A stretch of DNA of 64,000 bases from Nocardia mexicana NBRC 108244 (GCF_001613165.1 NZ_BDBV01000003.1:101848-165847), one strand, 5' to 3'; shown: positions 53,294 to 62,600, numbered from the stretch's first letter. A program made the numbers and translations. Notes: generated by a model not told the origin, from the sequence alone.

Positions 53294-54271
53294 GTGACCT
53301 CCACCACAACGCGCACATTGCGTTTGCTGTCGCTGCTGCAGAGCCGCACGCACACCGGCCGCGAGCTGGCCGAGCGGCTCGGCGTCACCGATCGCACGCT
53401 GCGCCAGGACATCGCGCGCCTGCGCGAACTCGGCTATCCGGTGCACGCCGCGCGCGGGTCGATCGGTGGTTACCGGCTGGGGCAGGGCGCGACGATGCCG
53501 CCGCTGTTGCTCGACGACGACGAGGCGGTCGCCGTCGCCGTCGCGGTCGGGCTGGCGGAGGACGGCTCGACGGGTATCGCCGATATCGACGAGAGCGTGC
53601 GCCGGGCCCTCGCCAAGCTCGAACGCATCCTGCCGAAACGCCTGCAGCAGAAGGTGACCGCGCTGCGCAGCAGCACCGAGATCGGCCCGGCGGTCACCGG
53701 ATCGCGCGAACCGGACGCACCGGTGCCGGCGCAGACGCTCGCGACCATCGCCGGAGGTATTCGCGGCGGCCGGGTACTGCGCACCGACGCCGGCCGAGTC
53801 GAGCCCTATCGTCTCGTCAACTGGCAGCGGCGCTGGTACCTGGTCGCCTACGGCCTCGAAACCCATTCCTGGCGGGCGCTTCCGGTCGCGGGCCTGCGAG
53901 AGATCGAGCCGACCGGCCACCAGTTCGCCGCCCGGGCGCTGCCCGACGACAACCTGGTCTCCTTCGTCCTGCGCGAAATCGCCACGGCCGGTTGGAAAGT
54001 GCACGCACGGGTGACCGTGCTCGCCCCCGCCGACGTCGTCATCGCGCGGATCAATCCCACCGTCGGCGTGGTCGAACCCGTCGACGACCGGTCGTGTCAC
54101 CTGTTCACCGGCGCGGACGCGTTGGAGACGATCGCCATCTATCTGAGCATGCTGATGATGGACTTCCGGGTCGAGGATCCACCCGAGCTCGTCGAGCACA
54201 TCCGGACCCTGGGCCGCCGGTACACGGAGGCCGTCGGGCCCTGGGATCCGCCACGGCAGCAGCAGGATTGA
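53294..54271 (+). CDS. WYL-domain transcriptional regulator
   Basis: A 325-residue regulator. N-terminal HTH_11 (RTHTGRELAERLGVTDRTLRQDIARLRELGYPV, in pieces 17-49) is followed by the wing GGYRLG, a helical stretch with AVAVAVGLAEDGS, and the WYL domain (RVEPYRLVNWQRRWYLVAYG near 175-194), then the WCX-like C-terminus. Such proteins respond to nucleic-acid or other ligands. It starts at GTG 53294. The adjacent DinB-type gene on the other strand is its most likely target. Confidence 0.92.
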   Translation: MTSTTTRTLRLLSLLQSRTHTGRELAERLGVTDRTLRQDIARLRELGYPVHAARGSIGGYRLGQGATMPPLLLDDDEAVAVAVAVGLAEDGSTGIADIDESVRRALAKLERILPKRLQQKVTALRSSTEIGPAVTGSREPDAPVPAQTLATIAGGIRGGRVLRTDAGRVEPYRLVNWQRRWYLVAYGLETHSWRALPVAGLREIEPTGHQFAARALPDDNLVSFVLREIATAGWKVHARVTVLAPADVVIARINPTVGVVEPVDDRSCHLFTGADALETIAIYLSMLMMDFRVEDPPELVEHIRTLGRRYTEAVGPWDPPRQQQD

Positions 54272-54275
54272 GCGT

Positions 54276-55124
54276 TCACCGACCGCCCAGCCCCGATTGC
54301 GCGACCCCGCGCACGAACGACTTCTGCGCGAAGGCGTAGACGATCAGCAGCGGGGTCAGCACGGTGACGGCGGCGGCCATGAGCAGCGGCCACTGGGTGT
54401 GGTACTGCCCCTGCAGCCGGACCAGACCCAGTGTGACGGTGGCGATCTCGTTGCGCTGGATCATCACCAGCGGCCACAGGAAGTCGTTCCAGACGGTGAT
54501 CCAGGTGAGTACGGCCAGCACCATGACGGCGGGCCGGGCGTGCGGAAGCAGCACCCGCCAGTAGACCTGCCAGGTGCTGCACCCGTCGAGGATGGCCGCC
54601 TCCTCCAACTCCGCGGGGAGGGTGCGGAAGAACTGCCGCATCAGGTAGGTGCCGAAGGCGGAGCCGAACAGGCCGGGGACGATCATCGCCCACGGGGTGT
54701 CCACCCAGCCGAAGGTGCGCATGAGGATGAACTGCGGGATCACCGTCACCGTCAGCGGCACCATCAGCGTCGTCAGATAGGCGAGGAACAGCACCTCGCG
54801 GCCGGGAAAACGCAAGCGCGCGAACGCGTATCCGGCCAGCGAGCAGAAGAACACCTGCCCGGCGGTGATGCACCCGGCGTAGACGGCGGTGTTCAGCAGC
54901 ATCCGCCCGAGCGGCAGCAGGCCGAACACCTCGCCGTAGTTCGACCAGTGCGGGTCGGACGGAATCGGGTTCGGATCGCTCACCGTCCCCTCGGCCTTCA
55001 GCGAGGCCCCGAGTGCCCACAGGATCGGGCCCACCGCACACCAGGCGATCGCGATCAGCGCCGCGTAGATCAGTACCCCGCGCACCGTTCGCCGCAGGAT
55101 CCTCCGCTGCCCGTGCGCACTCAC
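54276..55124 (-). CDS. Carbohydrate ABC transporter permease 2 (MalG/LacG-like)
   Basis: A 282-residue permease with six helices. The EAA loop is EEAAILDGCSTWQVYWRVLLPHARPA. The N-terminus GQRRILRRTVRGVLIYAAL is typical of CUT1 permeases. GTG 55124 overlaps the stop of permease 1 (GTGA). Last gene of the three-gene operon; no ATPase is encoded, so a shared MsiK/MalK-type ATPase elsewhere is expected. Confidence 0.94.
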   Translation of the reverse strand: MSAHGQRRILRRTVRGVLIYAALIAIAWCAVGPILWALGASLKAEGTVSDPNPIPSDPHWSNYGEVFGLLPLGRMLLNTAVYAGCITAGQVFFCSLAGYAFARLRFPGREVLFLAYLTTLMVPLTVTVIPQFILMRTFGWVDTPWAMIVPGLFGSAFGTYLMRQFFRTLPAELEEAAILDGCSTWQVYWRVLLPHARPAVMVLAVLTWITVWNDFLWPLVMIQRNEIATVTLGLVRLQGQYHTQWPLLMAAAVTVLTPLLIVYAFAQKSFVRGVAQSGLGGR

Positions 55125-56134
55125 GCCTCCTCCGGATCCCGGCGCGACAGCCACAGCTGGATCAGGGTGAGCACCAGCAGCAGCGCGAACAGCACCCAGG
55201 CCAGCGCCGCGGCGTAGCCGATCTCGTAGAACCGGAAGGCGTTCTGGAACAGCATGATTCCCAACACGTAGGTACCGGTCTCCGGGCCGCCGTTGCCGTC
55301 GGTGAGCGCGTAGGCCTGATCGAATGCCTGCACCGAGTTGATGATCGTGATGACGAAGACGAACGACAGCGCGCCCCGGATGAGCGGCACGGTGATCGAC
55401 CGGAACCGCCGCCACGGCCCCGCCCCGTCGATCTTCGCTGCCTCGTAGAGGTTTTCGGGGACGCCCTGCATGGCGGCGAGCAGGATGACCGCGGCGAACG
55501 GCACGCTCTTCCACACCGTGACGACGCTCAGCGCGAGCAGCGCCCAGTTCGGATCGCTCAGCCACGGAATCGGCGGCACCCCGGCCCAGCCGAGCATCAG
55601 GTTCACCAGCCCGTCGTCGGTGGTGAAGAGGAATCGCCAGACCACGGCCATCGCGACGGTCGAGGCGACCAGCGGCAGGAAGGCCAGGGTGCGAAACAGC
55701 CCTATCCCCCGCAGCTTCCGATTCAACGCGGCGGCCACGGCGAGGCTGATCACCACCGTCGGCACCAGCGCCAGCACCGTGAACACGGCCGTATTGCGCA
55801 GAGCGATATAGAAGAGCGGATCGTCGAGCAGCTGCCGGTAGTTGCCCAATCCCGCAAACCGCATCGGCCCGAACAGATCCCACGAATGAAAGCTGAGATA
55901 CAGCGAGAAGCCCAGGGGGAACAGCAGAAAAACCACGACAGCAGCGAGATTCGGTGCGATGAAGCCTATTCCGGCCCGCATCCGGCGGCGCTCCAGCCCT
56001 GACCGCCGCCGCTTTCGGGCAGTCGCGGGGCCGGAGGACGCGGCGGCCCGCCATGACCCGGGCGTCAGCTCCGCCGCGCCGGCGGGCCGACGGATGGTGC
56101 CGGTGGCGGCACCTCCCCGATCGCTCCCGTTCAT
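55121..56134 (-). CDS. Carbohydrate ABC transporter permease 1 (MalF/LacF/UgpA-like)
   Basis: A 337-residue permease. It has a 50-residue Ala/Arg-rich cytoplasmic start before the first helix (FIAPNLAAVVVFLLFPLGFSL). The EAA loop is YEAAKIDGAGPWRRFRSITVPLIRG. Helices match the CUT1 family. It partners with the permease gene that follows. The stop of the binding-protein gene overlaps its start. Confidence 0.94.
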   Translation of the reverse strand: MNGSDRGGAATGTIRRPAGAAELTPGSWRAAASSGPATARKRRRSGLERRRMRAGIGFIAPNLAAVVVFLLFPLGFSLYLSFHSWDLFGPMRFAGLGNYRQLLDDPLFYIALRNTAVFTVLALVPTVVISLAVAAALNRKLRGIGLFRTLAFLPLVASTVAMAVVWRFLFTTDDGLVNLMLGWAGVPPIPWLSDPNWALLALSVVTVWKSVPFAAVILLAAMQGVPENLYEAAKIDGAGPWRRFRSITVPLIRGALSFVFVITIINSVQAFDQAYALTDGNGGPETGTYVLGIMLFQNAFRFYEIGYAAALAWVLFALLLVLTLIQLWLSRRDPEEA

Positions 56135-57432
56135 GTCCGCGCCCGCAGCAATGCATCGATGTCGGCGGCCGTCCCCGCCAGCGAGTCGGCGGTATCCGCT
56201 CCGCGCAGCACCCGATTGCAGCTGCGGGACAGCAGGGACTCGACCTTGCTCCAGGCGGGAGTGATCGCGAACTGACGGGAATGCTCGGGCCCGTCGATGA
56301 ACACGTCGAGGTTGCGGATATCGCGATGGGCCGCGGCGAAACCGGGTGAGCGCAGGGCCGAATGCAGGACCGGCACGAACAGTCCGGATTCGGCGATGAT
56401 CTCCTGCCCCACCGGCCCGGTCGCGAACTTCACGAATTCCCAGGCCTGTTCGCGGCGCGGGCTGGCGGCCGCGATGCCGAGCCCGGTGCAGCCGACGTCG
56501 GTGATCGCGCCCGGGCCACCGTGCGGGCCGACCGGCAGCACGGTGACATCGAAATCGAGTTCGTCCTCCTCGGCGAACTCCGAGTACAGCCAGTGCCCGC
56601 CCAGCAGCATGGCCGCCCGGCCCCCGGCGAACAGATCGTAGGCCGAAACCGATTGCCGGTCAGCGATATCCGGCGCTACCCGATGCCGCAGCGCGAGATC
56701 GGCGTAGAACTGCACACCGTCCGCGAACCGCGGATCACCGATATTCGTCCGTGCCGGCGCCATCGGCGGGGTGAACCATTCGGCGCCGTTGTTCATCCCG
56801 AAACAGGCCGCCGAATAATAGGGCACCCAGCCGTCCACGAAACCCCACTGCCGCGCACGCCCGTCACGGCGGGTCAGTTCCTGTGCGGCAGCGAGAAATT
56901 CGGCGTAGGACCAGGCGTCGCGCCAGGTCCCCGGCGGGCGAATCCCGGCCTGCTCGAACAGTTTCCGGTTGTAATAGAGGAACACCCCGGACCACTGCTC
57001 GGGCAGCGCGTACTGCCCGCCGCCGTAGGTGAATGTGTCGTACAGCGGCCGATGACTGTCGCCGTGCAGGTTCCGCGCATACTCCGGCTCCCGGTTCAGC
57101 AGCGTGTCGAGATCCAGCAGTACGCCGCGCTCGGCCAGACCCGCGTACAGCAACTCCCAGGACATCAGCACGTCCGGGCATTTGCCGCCCGCGCAATAGG
57201 TCAGCATCTGCTGCAGCGGATCCGGGCCCGACATGATGGTCCGGATCCGGATATCGGGCCGGCGCCGGTGGAATTCGTCGATGATGCGCAGCCGGGCCCG
57301 CGCCTCCTCGGGCCGTGCCTGGAAGAAGAAGGTCACCGCGTCGTCGTCGGCCGTCCCGCACGCCGCCGCGGCACCCGCCGCCAGCGGCAGCGCCAATGCC
57401 GACCGGAGCACGGAGCGACGCGTCGGTGCCAC
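56131..57432 (-). CDS. Sugar-binding lipoprotein of the ABC transporter, Tat-type signal
   Basis: A 433-residue extracellular solute-binding protein (SBP family 1). The N-terminus APTRRSVLRSALALPLAAG with RR and a lipobox-like AAACG suggests Tat-dependent lipoprotein export. The core has DEFHRRRPDIRIRTIMSG, GKCPDVLMSWELLYAGLAERG and WEFVKFATGPVGQEIIAESG, typical of MalE/UgpB-like proteins. Substrate unknown (a disaccharide or glycerol-phosphodiester type). GTG 57432 lies 17 nt after a GGAGGGAGG site with a short element resembling the repeat of copies A and B. Confidence 0.93.
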   Translation of the reverse strand: MAPTRRSVLRSALALPLAAGAAAACGTADDDAVTFFFQARPEEARARLRIIDEFHRRRPDIRIRTIMSGPDPLQQMLTYCAGGKCPDVLMSWELLYAGLAERGVLLDLDTLLNREPEYARNLHGDSHRPLYDTFTYGGGQYALPEQWSGVFLYYNRKLFEQAGIRPPGTWRDAWSYAEFLAAAQELTRRDGRARQWGFVDGWVPYYSAACFGMNNGAEWFTPPMAPARTNIGDPRFADGVQFYADLALRHRVAPDIADRQSVSAYDLFAGGRAAMLLGGHWLYSEFAEEDELDFDVTVLPVGPHGGPGAITDVGCTGLGIAAASPRREQAWEFVKFATGPVGQEIIAESGLFVPVLHSALRSPGFAAAHRDIRNLDVFIDGPEHSRQFAITPAWSKVESLLSRSCNRVLRGADTADSLAGTAADIDALLRART

Positions 57433-57844
57433 GGACCTCCCTCCGACTCGCTACGCTCCGCAAACAATCGCTGACCAGCACCGGAGCATACGGATATCCA
57501 TGCCGCGCGCCCGGATGACACGCGCACCCGACCCCGGACTGTCGAAGGCCTGCGGGCGGTTCGCCCACGGCAATCCCAACTGGCGAGAAATGACCCGCAA
57601 TATGTGGGATCGGCGTGGCAGCATACAGTCGGATACGACACCGCGACCGGCACCACCCCAGCCGCGCCGAACCGTCTCTGCCGGGCCCGTGAACAGCGGA
57701 CTTCCGGCAGCCCGCCCGACAGGCCGACCACCTGCCGAGGAATATATGTTCAGACTTTCTTAAGTCGCGTTCACGCACGCCTCGGTTCGGCTACGTTGTG
57801 TCCGTTTCCGCATGACCCCAGTGAACAGCACGGGAGTAGCTCGC
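57433..57844. other. 412 bp divergent spacer between the sugar transporter and cstA
   Basis: No gene supported. Frames crossing it are Arg/Ser-rich shadows with no family signature. GCGGAGCGTAGCGAGTCGGA on the minus strand near 57440-57460 resembles the interior of the two MIRU-like repeats. The promoters for cstA and for the binding protein should lie here, but I cannot place them. Confidence 0.4.
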
Positions 57845-60139
57845 ATGGCGACCATCGAATACCTCCGAACAGACCCCGACCTACCTCCCGTGGGAGTCGT
57901 GGATCGTTCTCGGATCAGCCCCGCGAAGAAGGGCATCTTCCTCGCGATCGCCATTCTCGGCGCGGCCGCCTGGGCCGTCCTCGGCATCGCGCGCGGCGAG
58001 AACGTCAACGCGGTGTGGATCGTGCTGGCCGCCGTCTGTACCTATGTCCTCGCCTATCAGCTCTACGCGCGGGTGATCGAATGGAAGATCACCAAACCGG
58101 ACGACCGGGTCGCCACCCCCGCCGAGGAGATGGAGAACGGCAAGGACTACATGCCGATGGACCGGCGGGTCCTGTTCGGCCACCACTTCGCCGCCATCGC
58201 CGGAGCCGGTCCGCTGGTCGGGCCCGTGCTCGCCGCGCAGATGGGCTACCTGCCGGGCACGCTGTGGATCGTGTTCGGCGTGGTGCTGGCCGGTGCCGTG
58301 CAGGACTACCTGGTGCTGTGGGCGTCGACGAAGCGCCGCGGCCGCAGCCTCGGGCAGATGGCCCGCGACGAGCTGGGCGTGGTCGGCGGTATCGCCGCGC
58401 TGGCCGCCGTACTGGTGATCATGGTGATCCTGTTGGCGGTGCTGGGCATCGTCGTGGTCAACGCGCTGGCCGCCACCAAGGGCGCGGACGGGCAGCTGCA
58501 CGGCGGCAGCCCGTGGGGCGTGTTCTCCATTTCGATGACCATCCCGATCGCCGTGCTGATGGGCCTGTACCTGCGTTATGTGCGCCCGGGCAAGGTCGGC
58601 GAGATCTCGCTGATGGGCTTCGCGCTGCTGATGCTCGCCATCATCTCGGGTCGCTGGGTCTCCGAATCCGGTTGGGGCCGCGACCTGTTCACCCTGTCGG
58701 GCACCACCATCGCCTGGATGCTGATCATCTACGGCTTCATCGCCTCGGTGCTGCCGGTGTGGCTGCTGCTGGCGCCGCGCGACTATCTGTCGACGTTCAT
58801 GAAGGTCGGCACCATCGTGCTGCTCGCGGTGGGCGTGGTGGTCACCATGCCGGTGCTGAAGGCGCCCGCGGTGTCGCAGTTCGCCTCCAACAGCAGCGGC
58901 CCGTCGTTCGCGGGCAGCCTGTTCCCGTTCCTGTTCATCACGATCGCCTGCGGCGCGCTGTCGGGATTCCACGCCCTGGTGTCCTCGGGCACCACGCCGA
59001 AGCTGCTGGAGAAGCAGTCGCAGGCGCGCATGATCGGCTACGGCGGCATGCTGATGGAGTCGTTCGTCGCGGTGATGGCGATGATCGCCGCCAGCATCCT
59101 CGACCAGCACCTGTACTTCGCCATGAACGCGGGCGCGGGCGTCACCGGAGGTACCGCCGACAAGGCCGCGACCTACACCAACAGCCTCGGGCTGAGCGGC
59201 CCGCCCATCACCGGGGGCGAGCTGACGCAGATCGCGAAGGACGTCGGCGAGGAGAACGTCGTCTCGCGCACCGGCGGCGCGCCGACGCTGGCGATGGGCA
59301 TGACGGAAGTGATGCACAACTTCATCGGCGGCACCGCGCTCAAATCGTTCTGGTACCACTTCGCGATCATGTTCGAGGCGCTGTTCATCCTCACCACGAT
59401 CGACGCCGGTACCCGCGTGGCCCGGTTCATGCTGTCGGACACCCTGGGCAACTTCGGCGGTCCGGCCGCCAAGTTCAAGAATCCGTCGTGGTGGCCGGGC
59501 GTGTTCATCTGCTCGTTCATCGTGGTCGCCGCGTGGGGATCGGTGCTGCTGATGGGCGTCACCGACCCGCTGGGCGGCATCTACACGCTGTATCCGCTGT
59601 TCGGCATCGCCAACCAGCTGCTGGCCGCGGTCGCGCTGACCGTCGTGCTCGTCATCGTGGTGAAGAAGGGCCTGTTCAAGTGGGCCTGGATTCCCGCGGT
59701 GCCGCTGATCTTCGATCTCGTCGTCACCATGACGGCGTCGTGGCAGAAGATCTTCTCCGGCGACAAGAACATCGGATACTGGACGCAGCACGCCAACTAC
59801 AGCAATGCGCGGGACGCGGGCAAGATCCTGGCACCGGCGAAGACCATGGCCGATATGGACAAGGTGGTGCGCAACACCTTCATCCAGGGCACGCTGTCGA
59901 TCATCTTCGCGGTGCTGGTGCTGATCGTGGCGATCGTGGGCCTGATCGTCTGCATCCGGGCGTTCCGCAAGGGCGGCGGCCCGACCACCGAATCGCCGGA
60001 GGTGCCGTCGAAGATCTTCGGGCCCTCGGGCTTCATCGCCTCGAAACCCGAGAAGGAGGTGCAGCGGGAATGGGACGAACTGGCGAAGGCGGGCAAGGTC
60101 CGGGTTCCCGGCGCCGCGCACGCGATGTCGACAGAGTGA
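57845..60139 (+). CDS. cstA: Carbon-starvation protein CstA (pyruvate/peptide transporter)
   Basis: A 764-residue polytopic membrane protein with about 16 hydrophobic segments. Family landmarks are RRVLFGHHFAAIAGAGPLVGP, VQDYLVLWASTKRRGRSLGQ, CGALSGFHALVSSGTTPK and the C-terminal LFGIANQLLAAVAL. CstA imports pyruvate and/or peptides and is induced on starvation. ATG 57845 is chosen because GGGAG precedes it and the family start is near; ATG 57812 is 11 codons upstream. Its stop overlaps the start of ybdD within a repeat. Confidence 0.96.
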   Translation: MATIEYLRTDPDLPPVGVVDRSRISPAKKGIFLAIAILGAAAWAVLGIARGENVNAVWIVLAAVCTYVLAYQLYARVIEWKITKPDDRVATPAEEMENGKDYMPMDRRVLFGHHFAAIAGAGPLVGPVLAAQMGYLPGTLWIVFGVVLAGAVQDYLVLWASTKRRGRSLGQMARDELGVVGGIAALAAVLVIMVILLAVLGIVVVNALAATKGADGQLHGGSPWGVFSISMTIPIAVLMGLYLRYVRPGKVGEISLMGFALLMLAIISGRWVSESGWGRDLFTLSGTTIAWMLIIYGFIASVLPVWLLLAPRDYLSTFMKVGTIVLLAVGVVVTMPVLKAPAVSQFASNSSGPSFAGSLFPFLFITIACGALSGFHALVSSGTTPKLLEKQSQARMIGYGGMLMESFVAVMAMIAASILDQHLYFAMNAGAGVTGGTADKAATYTNSLGLSGPPITGGELTQIAKDVGEENVVSRTGGAPTLAMGMTEVMHNFIGGTALKSFWYHFAIMFEALFILTTIDAGTRVARFMLSDTLGNFGGPAAKFKNPSWWPGVFICSFIVVAAWGSVLLMGVTDPLGGIYTLYPLFGIANQLLAAVALTVVLVIVVKKGLFKWAWIPAVPLIFDLVVTMTASWQKIFSGDKNIGYWTQHANYSNARDAGKILAPAKTMADMDKVVRNTFIQGTLSIIFAVLVLIVAIVGLIVCIRAFRKGGGPTTESPEVPSKIFGPSGFIASKPEKEVQREWDELAKAGKVRVPGAAHAMSTE

Positions 60140-60216
60140 CCGAGCGCAGCGAGGGCACCATAGACACAGCGACGACGGTCACGGCGGAGCCGAGCGCCAG
60201 CGAGGCGCAGCCGGGG
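60136..60216 (+). repeat. MIRU-like repeat, copy B, fused in frame to ybdD
   Basis: The element starts at the GTGA shared with the cstA stop. It shares the blocks ACCAT-GACACAGCG and CACGGCGGAGCCGAGCGC with copy A (11726-11806) at the same spacing. It encodes VTERSEGTIDTATTVTAEPS and then ASEAQPG, sharing TAEPSASEA with copy A. Unlike copy A it has no stop at its end, so it extends the next protein. Confidence 0.7.
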
Positions 60217-60435
60217 ACGGCGCCCGTCGCGCGGGGCGGTCCGGTGCGGACCGTCCTGCGCGGCGCGCGCGCCGTGGTCTCCTACATGAACGCCGTGCTG
60301 GGCGGGCAGGACTATGCGCGCTACGTCGAGCATCTGCGCCGCAACCATCCCGACCGGCCGATCCCCTCGGAGCGGGACTACTGGCGCGAGCGGCACGACG
60401 AGGCCGCCCGCAACCCGGCCAATCGATGCTGCTGA
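60136..60435 (+). CDS. ybdD: YbdD/YjiX-family (DUF466) small protein with repeat-derived N-terminus
   Basis: A 99-residue protein. The family core is about residues 38-99: LRGARAVVSYMNAVLGGQDY, YVEHLRRNHPDRPIPSERDY, and WRERHDEAARNPANRCC. In E. coli YbdD is encoded after cstA and is needed for transport by CstA/BtsT-type transporters. The first 27 residues come from the MIRU-like element; GTG 60136 keeps the GTGA coupling with cstA. Starts inside the repeat are possible, but no better ribosome site is seen before the core. Confidence 0.88.
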   Translation: MTERSEGTIDTATTVTAEPSASEAQPGTAPVARGGPVRTVLRGARAVVSYMNAVLGGQDYARYVEHLRRNHPDRPIPSERDYWRERHDEAARNPANRCC

Positions 60436-60570
60436 GCAGGTCCGAGCCCAAGGAATGGAATACAGCTTCCAGCTGGCAACATTCTTGATAGCAAACAGGC
60501 ATCGCATTGCAACGCACGCACTCGGGGGAAGCTGACTGATTTCCGCTAGCGCGGATCGACTCGGACTGAC

Positions 60571-62076
60571 ATGGTGGACAGCGTGAGTGCGAACGGTCTG
60601 GACTTCGAGCGCTGTTACCGTGCTGTGGCGACCCGCGATGCCCGTTTCGACGGTCAGTTCTTCACCGCGGTGCGGACGACCGGAATCTACTGCCGCCCAT
60701 CGTGTCCCGCTATCACTCCGAAGCGCGCGAATGTCACGTTCCTGCCCACCGCCGCGGCCGCGCAGCAGTCGGGCTTCCGGGCCTGCCGCCGCTGTCTACC
60801 CGATGCCGCGCCCGGCTCGCCGCTGTGGAACACCCGCGCCGACCTCGCCGCGCGCGCGATGCGGTTGATCGCCGACGGGGTGATCGAACGCGGCGGGGTA
60901 CCGGCGCTGGCGGGGTCGCTCGGCTACTCGCAGCGCCAGCTGACCAGGGTGCTCACCGCGGAACTCGGCGCGGGGCCGCTGGCGCTGGCCCGCGCCCATC
61001 GCGCCCACACCGCCCGGCTGCTGATCCAGACCACGCGAATGCCGATGTCCGACATCGCGTTCGCGGCCGGTTTCGCCAGCATCCGGCAGTTCAACGACAC
61101 CGTGCGCGAGGTGTTCGCGGTCAGCCCGACCACCCTGCGCGAGGAGGCGCGGCGGCTGCGCGGCGACACCCTGCCCGCCACCAACGGCATGCTCACGCTG
61201 CGGCTGCCGTATCGCGAGCCGCTCGACAAGTCCTGGCTGGAATGGTTCCTGTCCTCGCATGCGGTGCCCGGGCTGGAGCTCTGGGAGGACGGCACCTACA
61301 CCCGCGCCCTGCGCACCCCGCACGGGCACGCGACAGTACGGCTGAGCGTCCACACGGGGCACGTGCGCGCGGGCCTGGCGCTGCACGACATGCGCGATCT
61401 GGCACCGACGGTGGCGCGGCTCCGGCATCTGCTCGACCTCGACGCCGACCCGATCGGCATCGACGAGGCGCTCGACGCCGGCTTCCGGGGCGGCCCCGCG
61501 GCGGTCACACCCGGCATCCGGGTGCCCGGCTGCCTGGACGGGCCGGAGCTGTTGCTGCGCACCATGATCGGGCAGCAGATCTCGGTATCGGCGGCCGTCA
61601 CCCACACCGCGCGCCTGGTCGATGCGCTCGGCGAGAACGTCAACGGCCCGGTGCCGCGGCTGTTCCCGACCGCGGAGGCCATCGCCGACCGCGGCGCCGA
61701 GGTACTGACCGGCCCGGCCCGGCGGACCGCCTCCATCCTGTCGGCCGCCCGCGCGCTCGCGTCCGGCGAGCTGTCGCTGCACGCGGGACGCACGGCGGGC
61801 GACGTGCGGCGAGATCTGCTGGCGCTGGACGGAGTCGGGCCGTGGACCGCCGACTACGTCGCCATGCGGCTGCTCGCCGATCCGGACATCCTGCTGCACA
61901 CCGATCTGGTGGTGCGGCAGGGAGCGTCCCTGTTCGGGATCGACCTGACCGACACCGCGCGCTGGGCGCCGTGGCGGTCCTACCTGTCCATGCATCTGTG
62001 GAAGCGCGCGCTGACCGAGCGCACGGTCCCCGCGATCTCCACCAACGGCGCTGTGAAAGTGGGTGTACGGCAGTGA
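60571..62076 (+). CDS. alkA: Ada-type regulator fused to AlkA 3-methyladenine glycosylase
   Basis: A 501-residue bifunctional adaptive-response protein, as in M. tuberculosis Rv1317c. The Ada N-terminal zinc site has C41, C45, C72 and C75 (YCRPSCPA, RACRRCLP); C41 should accept methyl from phosphotriesters. Two AraC-type HTH units follow (ALAGSLGYSQRQLTRVL; MPMSDIAFAAGFASIRQFND). Then AlkA N-terminal and HhH-GPD domains, with GVGPWTADYVAMRLL and the catalytic Asp in LLHTDLVVRQG. No Ada C-terminal methyltransferase; this is supplied by ogt. ATG 60571 is the longest start; GTG 60583 is possible. Confidence 0.94.
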   Translation: MVDSVSANGLDFERCYRAVATRDARFDGQFFTAVRTTGIYCRPSCPAITPKRANVTFLPTAAAAQQSGFRACRRCLPDAAPGSPLWNTRADLAARAMRLIADGVIERGGVPALAGSLGYSQRQLTRVLTAELGAGPLALARAHRAHTARLLIQTTRMPMSDIAFAAGFASIRQFNDTVREVFAVSPTTLREEARRLRGDTLPATNGMLTLRLPYREPLDKSWLEWFLSSHAVPGLELWEDGTYTRALRTPHGHATVRLSVHTGHVRAGLALHDMRDLAPTVARLRHLLDLDADPIGIDEALDAGFRGGPAAVTPGIRVPGCLDGPELLLRTMIGQQISVSAAVTHTARLVDALGENVNGPVPRLFPTAEAIADRGAEVLTGPARRTASILSAARALASGELSLHAGRTAGDVRRDLLALDGVGPWTADYVAMRLLADPDILLHTDLVVRQGASLFGIDLTDTARWAPWRSYLSMHLWKRALTERTVPAISTNGAVKVGVRQ

Positions 62077-62582
62077 GTTCCGCCGACTACGCGACTGTCT
62101 CGACCCCCATCGGCCCGTTCACGACGCTCGTGGACCACGAGGGCGCCGTACTCGCCGCCGGGTGGACCACCGACGCCGACGGGCTCCGGGAGCTGGTGCA
62201 TCCGCGGCTGCGACCGGCCGAGCTGCGGCGGCGCGAATCCCTCGGCGCGGTCACCCGGGCGGTCGAGAAGTACCACGCCGGTGACGTTCTCGCGATCGAC
62301 GACATCGCCGTGCGGCAGGTCTCGGGCCCGTTCCTCGTGCACGCCTGGGAGGTGCTGCGCAAGATTCCGGCCGGAGACCCGGTGACCTACACGGCCTTCG
62401 CGGGCCTGTCCGGCCGCCCGGAGGCGGTGCGTGCCGCCGCCAACGCCTGCGCCCGCAATGCCGCCGCCCTCTTCGTGCCCTGCCATCGCGTACTACGCAC
62501 CGACGGCACGCTGGGCGGCTTCCGCTGGGGCCTCCCGGTCAAACGCTGGCTCCTCGACCACGAGGCCGCCCCGGCGCGATAA
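62073..62582 (+). CDS. ogt: O6-methylguanine-DNA methyltransferase
   Basis: A 169-residue suicide methyltransferase. The active site is FVPCHRVLRTDG, the recognition helix FAGLSGRPEAVRAAANACARN, and the N-terminal domain STPIGPFTTLVDHEGAVLAAG. GTG 62073 overlaps the stop of the Ada-AlkA gene (GTGA), which suggests they are made together in response to alkylation damage. Confidence 0.96.
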   Translation: MSSADYATVSTPIGPFTTLVDHEGAVLAAGWTTDADGLRELVHPRLRPAELRRRESLGAVTRAVEKYHAGDVLAIDDIAVRQVSGPFLVHAWEVLRKIPAGDPVTYTAFAGLSGRPEAVRAAANACARNAAALFVPCHRVLRTDGTLGGFRWGLPVKRWLLDHEAAPAR

Positions 62583-62600
62583 CACCGCTTCCCGCGGGGC

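Noticed and set aside
57437..57465. Third copy of the MIRU-like repeat
   Set aside because: GCGGAGCGTAGCGAGTCGGA resembles the element interior but the ends and the conserved ACCAT-GACACAGCG block are missing.
57604..60135. Long open frame over cstA on the plus strand
   Set aside because: Arg/His-rich shadow; only the part from 60136 is the real ybdD gene.
60474..60534. Short frame starting near MEYSFQLATFLIANRH
   Set aside because: Ribosome-like GGA touches the ATG with no spacing, and no homology is recognisable; probably chance.
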